The notes under the pieces were generated by a model. It was not told the DNA's origin and did not search any database. It saw only the letters and a program-made list of their open reading frames with translations. Positions 1 to 4,579 of a stretch of 5,230 bases of DNA are shown piece by piece. The stretch spans positions 1-5,230 of the forward strand of contig DAOVWW010000134.1 in assembly GCA_030636465.1 (NCBI GenBank), written 5' to 3'. Both the position numbers and the translations under genes were made by a program. How positions within the stretch are numbered: the stretch's first letter is position 1; every line of letters begins with the position of its first letter. The DNA comes from Gammaproteobacteria bacterium (GTDB lineage Bacteria; Pseudomonadota; Gammaproteobacteria; BMS3Bbin11).

Positions 1-413
1 CCGGCAAAAGAGGCTTCAGGTAAATCTTCTGCGGTAGCAGATGATCGAACGGCAACGGCTACATTATCGCCATACTGCTGCTCCATGCGGTGGTAGGCTT
101 CGGTGACTTCTTCACGTAATCACTGTCCCAAAGGCGCATCGATAACCCAGCGGCGGATTTCATTGCCGGTCTCGGCCAGGGCATTAACATCACTGACATC
201 CAGCCCCTGCAGGCGTTGAGCAATTTTTTTATCGAGGCCGTTATCCGCGAGGAACTCCCGGTATGCTTCTGCCGTGGTGGCAAAACCGCCGGGGACATTT
301 ACACCAACGCCTGACAGGGTATTGATCATCTCACCCAGTGATGCGTTTTTCCCCCCAACTATAGCGACATCGGCATTACCGACTTCGTTCAGGCCAAGTA
401 CCCGTTTATTCAT
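1..413 (-). pseudogene. ppsA: phosphoenolpyruvate synthase, N-terminal part, interrupted by in-frame TGA
   Basis: PpsA converts pyruvate, ATP and water to phosphoenolpyruvate, AMP and phosphate in gluconeogenesis in the cytosol. The reading frame opens with [12 protein letters not shown] and carries the family hallmark [11 protein letters not shown] at about residues 19-29, then [11 protein letters not shown]. These match the N-terminal ATP-binding (PEP/pyruvate-binding) domain of E. coli PpsA. Codon 98 is TGA (120-122), but the same frame continues without a shift as LREEVTEAYHRMEQQYG and then RSSATAEDLPEASFA, again clear PpsA sequence, to the window edge. This is therefore a nonsense codon, not a frameshift. 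By recalled alignment the position is Glu in E. coli. I chose ATG at 411-413, because AAAGGGG lies 7 nt upstream; a TTG codon directly before it is the alternative. The gene lies 59 nt behind rhlB on the same strand. Identity is certain. Whether the gene is dead or the TGA is a sequencing error cannot be told here. The rest of the roughly 790-residue protein is outside the window. Confidence 0.88.
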
Positions 414-420
414 CAACTTG

Positions 421-427
421 CCCCTTT
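421..427 (-). promoter_or_regulatory. ppsA ribosome binding site
   Basis: On the minus strand AAAGGGG is followed by CAAGTTG and then ATG, giving 7 nt spacing to the ATG at 413 but only 4 nt to the TTG at 414-416. This favours the ATG as the ppsA start. A strong Shine-Dalgarno in the short rhlB-ppsA gap also suggests ppsA is translated independently, whether or not it shares the rhlB transcript. Confidence 0.65.
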
Positions 428-472
428 ATTTTATCTTCAACAAAACAGGGAAACTACTAACTCAAAAACCTG

Positions 473-2008
473 TTAGCCAATCGCAGGGGGCCCATCACGG
501 CCACGCCGGACTACAGGAAGATCTTTACCTGACGGTGATAACGGCGTTTCTATCTGGACTGTTTCAACTCGAGGTTCGCGCTGGTTCTGGTCGTCGTTAT
601 TTGGGCTTTTTTCCGGACTGGCATTTTGGTCTTTCTTCTCGCCTGCTGGTTGCGGGCGCGGGCGGCTATCTCTCTTTTCCGGACTGGCGTTTTGGTCTTT
701 CTTCTCGCCTGCTGGTTGCGGGCGCGGGCGGCTATCTCTCTTTTCCGTTGAACCACGGGCAGGTCGGGCATCCCGGGGCTTTCTATTTCTGTCGCGCCGA
801 TCAGAGCTATTTGAAGTAGCGCGCGATGGCTTTAATTCTGCCAGCAGCTCAGGTTCTATTTTACCTGGCGGTATCGCTTTGCCTATATATTCTTCGATAT
901 CCATCAAATAATAAGCCGTGTCTTCACAGGCAAAAGAAATCGCATCACCGGAAGCACCGGCACGTGCTGTACGACCAATACGGTGTACGTAGTCTTCTGC
1001 ATCCTGCGGCAAATCATAATTAAACACATGGGAAACTGCAGGTATATGCAGTCCCCTGGCCGCTACATCCGTTGCCACCAGGATGCCGATCTTGTCATCC
1101 TTAAACTCTTGTAATAAGCGCTCACGTTTTGGCTGCGGTACATCACCTGAAATAATGCCGCATTTAAACCCATTGGCACGCAGACTATTATAAATTTTTT
1201 CTGCCACCCATTTCATGTTGACAAAAACCAGCGTTCGCGTAGGTTCATGCTTATTCAACAGGCCTACCAGCAAAGGCAGTTTTTCCTCATTGCCCGGGTG
1301 ATAAACGATTTGAGTAACATTGTCGGCCGTTACGGTTTCACTTTCTATTTTGACTTCGATCGGATCGTTCATGTGCTCGTAAGCAAGCTCTTCAACACGG
1401 TGACTCAAGGTTGCCGAGAAGAGCATACTGAGGCGGTCAGCCGGTGCCGTCATACGATGCAGTAAATAACGGATGTCTTTAATAAAACCCATATCGAACA
1501 TACGATCGGCTTCATCCATTATCAGTACATCAAGCTTATCGAGCTTATACAGCCCCTGCTTAAAGTAATCGATCAAACGTCCGGGTGTGCCAACAAGAAT
1601 GTCGACACCATTTTCCAGCATTTTTCGCTGCGTATCGTATCCTGTGCCGCCATAGCAGAGCCCTAACTTCAGGCCAGTGTGGCCGCCGATAAGGCTGGCA
1701 TCCTTTTCTATCTGGATCGCCAGCTCCCGCGTGGGCGCCAGGATCAGTACTCGGGGCTGGTTCTTCTTTCTCTCCGCATCCGGCTCCTGACTTAGCAGGT
1801 TCTGGTAGGCTGCAAGCAGAAAAGCCATCGTTTTACCGGTACCCGTCTGGGCCTGTCCGGCAACATCCTTACCCGCCAGGGCATGTGGCAGAGTTTCTGC
1901 CTGGATGGGTGTACAAAATTCGAAACCTGCTTCATCGAGACCCTTTAATAGAGACTCGTCGAGGGAGAAATCGCTGAATTTTTTCTCTGTAAGATGTGTA
2001 GTTGTCAT
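473..2008 (-). CDS. rhlB: ATP-dependent RNA helicase RhlB (DEAD-box) with long repeat-bearing C-terminal tail
   Basis: A DEAD-box helicase that unwinds RNA with ATP; in E. coli RhlB works with RNase E and PNPase in the degradosome. The start MTTTHLTEKKFSDF closely matches E. coli MSKTHLTEQKFSDF, which fixes the ATG at 2008 even though no clear Shine-Dalgarno precedes it. Motifs in order: Q motif with Gln36, motif I AQTGTGKT (53-60), Ia PTRELA (92-97), Ib TPGR (141-144), II DEAD (165-168), III SAT (198-200), V around ARGLHIP (318-323), VI HRIGRTAR (342-349). The two RecA-like domains end near residue 395. The remaining 115 or so residues are a charged, Arg/Lys/Pro-rich, probably disordered tail, far longer than the short basic tail of E. 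coli RhlB (421 residues against 511 here). The tail holds two tandem copies of a 22-residue unit (422-443 and 444-465). The gene diverges from trxA, as in E. coli. Such basic tails usually bind RNA or partners; that role is inference here. Confidence 0.95.
   Translation of the reverse strand: MTTTHLTEKKFSDFSLDESLLKGLDEAGFEFCTPIQAETLPHALAGKDVAGQAQTGTGKTMAFLLAAYQNLLSQEPDAERKKNQPRVLILAPTRELAIQIEKDASLIGGHTGLKLGLCYGGTGYDTQRKMLENGVDILVGTPGRLIDYFKQGLYKLDKLDVLIMDEADRMFDMGFIKDIRYLLHRMTAPADRLSMLFSATLSHRVEELAYEHMNDPIEVKIESETVTADNVTQIVYHPGNEEKLPLLVGLLNKHEPTRTLVFVNMKWVAEKIYNSLRANGFKCGIISGDVPQPKRERLLQEFKDDKIGILVATDVAARGLHIPAVSHVFNYDLPQDAEDYVHRIGRTARAGASGDAISFACEDTAYYLMDIEEYIGKAIPPGKIEPELLAELKPSRATSNSSDRRDRNRKPRDARPARGSTEKRDSRPRPQPAGEKKDQNASPEKRDSRPRPQPAGEKKDQNASPEKSPNNDDQNQREPRVETVQIETPLSPSGKDLPVVRRGRDGPPAIG
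609..747. repeat. 66-bp direct tandem repeat, about 2.1 copies, in the rhlB tail
   Basis: Positions 609-674 and 675-740 are two copies of a 66-bp unit, and 741-747 starts a third before it diverges. Across the compared bases the only difference I found is A at 623 against G at 689, which gives AAT versus AAC (both Asn) in rhlB. The unit is a multiple of three, so the helicase frame is kept and each copy encodes 22 residues containing RDSRPRPQPAGEKKDQN. Near-identity at the DNA level indicates a recent duplication, likely by slippage or unequal recombination. Confidence 0.95.
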
Positions 2009-2017
2009 ATCATTACT

Positions 2018-2026
2018 ATATTATCA
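2018..2026 (-). promoter_or_regulatory. possible extended -10 element for rhlB
   Basis: On the minus strand TGATAATAT lies 9 nt before the rhlB ATG. TG-N-TAATAT resembles an extended -10 box (4 of 6 bases of TATAAT), but no good -35 sits 16-18 nt upstream. If used, transcription would begin only a few bases before the ATG, giving a nearly leaderless mRNA. That would fit the lack of a visible Shine-Dalgarno for rhlB. This is weak and offered as a candidate only. Confidence 0.25.
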
Positions 2027-2030
2027 GGAA

Positions 2031-2073
2031 TTAGCCCAAAGGTGGACTTGCATTAGTGTCATGTTTGGGCTGA
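2031..2073. repeat. inverted repeat in the rhlB-trxA divergent intergenic region
   Basis: AGCCCAAA (2033-2040) is matched by its reverse complement TTTGGGCT (2064-2071). With one G-T mismatch the arms extend to ten bases (2031-2040 and 2064-2073). The 23-nt spacer is not self-complementary in any obvious way. It lies in the 133-bp region that must hold the promoters of both rhlB and trxA, so a DNA-binding site or an early hairpin in the trxA leader is possible. I could not place confident -35/-10 boxes for trxA here. Confidence 0.55.
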
Positions 2074-2131
2074 AAATAGAAATAATTCAAATCTGTCCAA
2101 ATTAGCTATTAAAGTGACAGTTAACTTAAAC

Positions 2132-2135
2132 GAGG
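2132..2135 (+). promoter_or_regulatory. trxA ribosome binding site
   Basis: GAGG is followed by six bases (AAAACA) and then the ATG at 2142, a standard Shine-Dalgarno arrangement. It supports the chosen trxA start. Confidence 0.7.
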
Positions 2136-2141
2136 AAAACA

Positions 2142-2468
2142 ATGAGCAACTCCATTATTCAGGTCACTGATGATGATTTCGAAGAAGTCGTACTTCGTTC
2201 ATCTGAACCGGTTCTGGTCGATTACTGGGCAGAATGGTGTGGACCCTGCAAGATGATTACCCCATTACTTGAGGAAATTGTCGTTGAATACGCAGACAAG
2301 ATTAAAGTCGCCAAGCTTAATATTGATGATAATCCAGCAACTCCGCCAAAATATGGTATTCGCGGCATTCCAACCCTAATGTTATTTAAAGACGGAAATG
2401 TTGAAGCAACTAAAGTTGGTGCCATGTCTAAATCTCAGTTAACAGCTTTCATCGACGCCAATAGTTAG
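2142..2468 (+). CDS. trxA: thioredoxin 1
   Basis: Cytosolic thioredoxin, which reduces protein disulfides and is itself re-reduced by thioredoxin reductase with NADPH. It donates electrons to enzymes such as ribonucleotide reductase. At 108 residues it is the size of E. coli TrxA (109) and matches it along the whole length. The active site WCGPC is at residues 32-36 (Cys33 and Cys36), preceded by VDYWAE with the buried Asp27. The cis-proline loop GIRGIPT places Pro77 opposite the active site. The KVGAMSK segment near the C-terminus is also typical. The start is fixed by the GAGG ribosome binding site and by alignment to MSDKIIHLTDD of E. coli. It diverges from rhlB and lies 322 bp upstream of rho, the same order as in E. 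coli. No U-tract terminator follows it, so some read-through into the rho leader is likely. The stop is TAG. Confidence 0.97.
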   Translation: MSNSIIQVTDDDFEEVVLRSSEPVLVDYWAEWCGPCKMITPLLEEIVVEYADKIKVAKLNIDDNPATPPKYGIRGIPTLMLFKDGNVEATKVGAMSKSQLTAFIDANS

Positions 2469-2472
2469 TACG

Positions 2473-2526
2473 ATTGCAGGGGGCAGCGCGGCTATGCTAC
2501 TAAATGTTATGGCTTTCTCCTGCAAT
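2473..2526 (+). promoter_or_regulatory. stem-loop just downstream of trxA
   Basis: ATTGCAGG (2473-2480) is perfectly complementary to CCTGCAAT (2519-2526). The pairing extends inward to about 11 bp (2473-2483 with 2516-2526) if two G-U pairs are allowed, with a loop of about 32 nt. It begins four bases after the trxA stop codon. No run of T follows (AATTCTTCTC), so it is not a classical intrinsic terminator. It could protect the trxA 3' end, help Rho-dependent termination, or regulate the small ORF that it overlaps: the 5' arm contains AGGGGG, a possible Shine-Dalgarno, and the 3' arm pairs with it. Confidence 0.5.
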
Positions 2527-2577
2527 AATTCTTCTCACCTATCCTGTTTCCAGTGCGTTCTGGTGCTGACCAAATAA
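2494..2577 (+). CDS. possible 27-residue leader peptide ahead of rho
   Basis: An ATG-to-TAA ORF encoding MLLNVMAFSCNNSSHLSCF and then QCVLVLTK. A purine run, AGGGGG, lies 10 nt upstream (2478-2483), and a second in-frame ATG is at 2509. I recognise no homologue; it does not resemble the RhoL leader peptide of E. coli as I recall it, although it occupies the same place between trxA and rho. The ORF is short enough to arise by chance and four Cys residues are unusual, so treat it as a hypothesis. Its ribosome binding site and early codons lie in the two arms of the stem-loop at 2473-2526. Confidence 0.22.
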   Translation: MLLNVMAFSCNNSSHLSCFQCVLVLTK

Positions 2578-2790
2578 AACAAACACTTTACCTCTGCGAC
2601 CCAGAGTGCTAACCTTGCGAAAACATAAGGATAATCCTTAGACAGAAATACCCGCTCATCTCGAGCACCCTCAATTAGCAGTAACCAGCAACAAACTAAA
2701 GTACCAAATAAAAACTATACCGCAGAAAACACCCTTGTTTTCACTAAATTTAATCCCTGGGCACCGTCCAAATCACCTTTTTATCACTCT
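2531..2790 (+). promoter_or_regulatory. C-rich, G-poor rho leader, candidate rut-type region
   Basis: My hand count for these 260 bases gives about 76 C and 33 G, and the bias continues into the first 90 bases of rho (about 34 C and 10 G). Long, unstructured, C-rich and G-poor RNA is what Rho binds. In E. coli rho is autoregulated by Rho-dependent termination in its own leader, so the same is plausible here. No Shine-Dalgarno is visible before the rho ATG at 2791; the preceding bases are mostly C and T. A short hairpin CTCTG/CAGAG sits at 2592-2606 and another, GAAAAC/GTTTTC, at 2725-2742. This is inference from composition and known rho biology; there is no gene in the gap other than the doubtful leader ORF. 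Confidence 0.5.
2626..2640. promoter_or_regulatory. 15-bp perfect palindrome in the rho leader
   Basis: TAAGGAT-A-ATCCTTA is a perfect inverted repeat of 7-bp arms around one central base. It includes GATAAT (2630-2635), one base away from the sigma70 -10 consensus, but no good -35 is found at the usual distance. The symmetry suits a dimeric DNA-binding regulator over a rho promoter. As RNA it could form only a weak 5-bp stem with a 5-nt loop. No known operator is recognised. Confidence 0.35.
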
Positions 2791-4137
2791 ATGAACCAAC
2801 CTCAATCAACTCAGCCAACCAAGCCAACACAACCATCCAAGCCAGCTCAGCCACCTGCATCTAAGCCAACTGGATCAATTCATTTATCTGAAATTAAGCG
2901 CATGTCTCCTACTGACCTAATGGAGCACGCAAAAGAACTTAAAATCAATAATATATCCAGACTGCGGAAGCAGGATCAGATATTTGCCATTCTCAAGGCT
3001 GAATCCAAACGTGGAACAAAGATAGCCGGTGAAGGGGTTGTTGAAATTTTACAGGATGGATTTGGATTTCTCCGCTCAGCCGATAGCTCCTACCTGGCAG
3101 GACCCGATGATATTTACGTATCACCCAGCCAGATACGCCGCTTCAACCTGCGCACCGGTGACACGATCACCGGGCAAATCCGACCGCCTAAAGACTCCGA
3201 GCGCTATTTTGCCTTGCTTAAAGTCGAGACCATCAATGGGCAGCACCCGGATGAGGCAAAAAATAAAATTCTGTTTGAAAACCTGACCCCGCTGCATCCC
3301 AACCAGAGGATGCCACTGGAACGGGAAAATGGTTCAGCTGAGGATATTACTTCTCGTATCATCGACCTGATAGCACCGATAGGCAAAGGCCAACGCGGCC
3401 TTATAGTGTCTTCACCAAAAAGTGGTAAAACGGTAATGCTGCAACAGATTGCTCATGCAATTACCGCAAATACCTCTGATGTGGAACTCATCGTTTTACT
3501 GATTGATGAGCGCCCGGAAGAAGTGACAGAAATGCAACGTACCATCCGTGGTGAAGTCATAGCCTCAACCTTTGATGAACCGGCTTCTCGTCACGTCCAG
3601 GTTGCAGAAATGGTTATAGAAAAAGCCAAGCGCCTGGTTGAACATAAAAAGGACGTGGTAATACTGCTCGATTCTATTACACGCCTGGCTCGTGCCTATA
3701 ACACCGTTGCGCCCTCATCCGGTAAAGTATTGACTGGTGGCGTTGATGCCAATGCATTACAGCGCCCAAAACGTTTCTTCGGCGCCGCCCGTAATATTGA
3801 AGAAGGCGGCAGCCTGACCATACTGGCCACCGCCCTGATTGAGACCGGCTCAAAAATGGACGATGTCATTTATGAAGAATTCAAAGGCACTGGTAATATG
3901 GAGATCCATCTGGATCGCCGCATCGCTGAACGACGCATTTATCCGACCATCATCATCAACAAGTCTGGCACGCGTCGTGAAGAATTACTAACTGACCCTG
4001 AAGAATTACAGAAAATCTGGCTTTTACGCAATCTGTTGCACCCAATGGACGATGTAGAAGCGGTAATCTTTATGATCGATAAAATGAAAGCGACCAAGAA
4101 TAATGCTGAGTTCTTCCAGTCTATGAAGGGTAAATAG
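2791..4137 (+). CDS. rho: transcription termination factor Rho with N-terminal extension
   Basis: Rho is a hexameric RNA-dependent ATPase/helicase that binds C-rich nascent RNA and ends transcription. The protein has 448 residues against 419 in E. coli; from Ile30 onward it aligns with E. coli at a constant offset of 29. After the helical N-terminal domain comes the OB-fold RNA-binding region with [20 protein letters not shown] (about 90-109). The ATPase core has Walker A SPKSGKT (208-214, Lys213), catalytic Glu240 in LLIDERPEE, Walker B Asp294 in VILLDS, the Q-loop with Lys312, the R-loop region with Lys355, and the arginine finger Arg395. All key residues are intact, so it should be active. 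Residues 1-29 are an extra low-complexity Pro/Gln/Lys/Thr-rich stretch with repeated TQP and KP. The ATG at 2791 has no Shine-Dalgarno, and the frame stays open upstream to a TAA at 2632 without any ATG, GTG or TTG, so this is the only conventional start that includes the extension. The stop is TAG. Confidence 0.96.
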   Translation: MNQPQSTQPTKPTQPSKPAQPPASKPTGSIHLSEIKRMSPTDLMEHAKELKINNISRLRKQDQIFAILKAESKRGTKIAGEGVVEILQDGFGFLRSADSSYLAGPDDIYVSPSQIRRFNLRTGDTITGQIRPPKDSERYFALLKVETINGQHPDEAKNKILFENLTPLHPNQRMPLERENGSAEDITSRIIDLIAPIGKGQRGLIVSSPKSGKTVMLQQIAHAITANTSDVELIVLLIDERPEEVTEMQRTIRGEVIASTFDEPASRHVQVAEMVIEKAKRLVEHKKDVVILLDSITRLARAYNTVAPSSGKVLTGGVDANALQRPKRFFGAARNIEEGGSLTILATALIETGSKMDDVIYEEFKGTGNMEIHLDRRIAERRIYPTIIINKSGTRREELLTDPEELQKIWLLRNLLHPMDDVEAVIFMIDKMKATKNNAEFFQSMKGK

Positions 4138-4168
4138 AAGCTTAGAGCGGTTTAAACAAATAGCAGGC

Positions 4169-4196
4169 TTGAATTTTCAGCAGAATTTGCTATTAT
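4169..4196 (+). promoter_or_regulatory. sigma70-type promoter for rpmE with GC-rich discriminator
   Basis: -35 TTGAAT (4169-4174), a 16-nt spacer, and -10 TATTAT (4191-4196) preceded by TGC, an extended -10 element. The following TCGCGCCC is a GC-rich discriminator, of the kind seen at stringently controlled ribosomal promoters in enterobacteria. Transcription would start near 4203, giving a leader of about 50 nt. No hairpin terminator was found between rho and this promoter, so read-through from rho may add to expression. Confidence 0.6.
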
Positions 4197-4225
4197 TCGC
4201 GCCCTTTTCCAGCAACCAGGCAAAA

Positions 4226-4243
4226 TCACCGAAACCGGTGGAG
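4226..4243 (+). promoter_or_regulatory. rpmE ribosome binding site with adjoining hairpin
   Basis: CACCG (4227-4231) pairs with CGGTG (4236-4240) around an AAAC loop, with a possible outer T-G pair. The 3' arm overlaps the first base of GGAG (4240-4243), the likely Shine-Dalgarno, which lies 10 nt before the ATG at 4254. Such a stem could limit ribosome access. L31 in E. coli is reported to repress its own mRNA through the leader; whether this hairpin does so is inference. Confidence 0.4.
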
Positions 4244-4253
4244 TGACAAGACA

Positions 4254-4463
4254 ATGAAAGCAGATACACATCCAGAATACAGCACCATGCAAGTTACCTG
4301 TACATGTGGCAATACTTTTGAAACCCGTTCAACCATGGGACATGATCTCAATGTTGAAGTTTGCTCACAGTGCCATCCATTTTATACCGGCAAGCAAAAA
4401 ATGCTTGATACGGCTGGTCGTGTAAGTAAATTTAAGGATAAATACAGTCGCGGTAAAAAATAG
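4254..4463 (+). CDS. rpmE: large ribosomal subunit protein bL31 (zinc-binding form)
   Basis: L31 is a small protein of the 50S subunit that bridges to the 30S head. The 69-residue product aligns end to end with E. coli RpmE (70 residues), including [28 protein letters not shown] and FYTGKQ. Cys16, Cys18, Cys37 and Cys40 are all present, so this is the zinc-binding (C+) type, not the zinc-independent paralogue made during zinc starvation. The gene lies 116 bp after rho, has its own good promoter, and is closed by a strong intrinsic terminator. The ATG follows GGAG by 10 nt. The C-terminal tail is Lys-rich (SRGKK), usual for ribosomal proteins. The stop is TAG, as for trxA and rho. Confidence 0.97.
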   Translation: MKADTHPEYSTMQVTCTCGNTFETRSTMGHDLNVEVCSQCHPFYTGKQKMLDTAGRVSKFKDKYSRGKK

Positions 4464-4484
4464 ACCTGGCTTTTTTCTTCTATG

Positions 4485-4510
4485 AAGGGCACCTTTGGTG
4501 CCCTTTTTTT
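4485..4510 (+). terminator. Rho-independent terminator after rpmE
   Basis: GGGCACC (4487-4493), loop TTT, GGTGCCC (4497-4503), extended to 9 bp by AA/TT, then a run of seven T (4504-4510). It lies 21 nt after the rpmE stop. The minus-strand flank is not T-rich, so it is directional and should not serve the convergent glycosyltransferase gene well. Confidence 0.93.
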
Positions 4511-4579
4511 ATTGTGCTCGCTCACAGCTGTGGATTGGGGGCTTTACTCAATTTGAGAAAAAAGACCAAATACCAGGAC

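Noticed and set aside
120..122. TGA in ppsA as selenocysteine or a reassigned codon
   Set aside because: The family has no Cys or Sec at this position, only a 4-bp stem (GTGA/TCAC) follows, Trp is encoded by TGG throughout, and the glycosyltransferase appears to end naturally at TGA.
444..474. Hairpin AACAGG/CCTGTT between rhlB and ppsA as an rhlB terminator
   Set aside because: Only 6 bp with a 19-nt loop and a broken T-run (TTTTGTTG) on the minus strand; too weak to call.
550..771. Minus-strand open frame in a second frame over the repeat
   Set aside because: A 66-bp repeat unit is open in several frames once one copy is open; the rhlB frame explains the sequence.
274..819. Plus-strand open frame of 181 residues across ppsA and the rhlB tail
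   Set aside because: It is antisense to two recognised genes, its repeated residues simply mirror the 66-bp repeat, and it resembles no known protein.
2222..2425. Antisense frame over trxA
   Set aside because: It is a shadow of trxA, whose product is unmistakable, and has no ribosome binding site or recognisable product.
2592..2606. CTCTG/CAGAG hairpin in the rho leader as a terminator
   Set aside because: A 5-bp stem followed by TGCTAACC with no T-run; not a terminator on its own.
4523..4532. Palindrome CACAGCTGTG between rpmE and the glycosyltransferase
   Set aside because: Ten bases of symmetry in a convergent intergenic region with no promoter need nearby; likely chance, and the adjacent CTCAATTTGAG is equally short.
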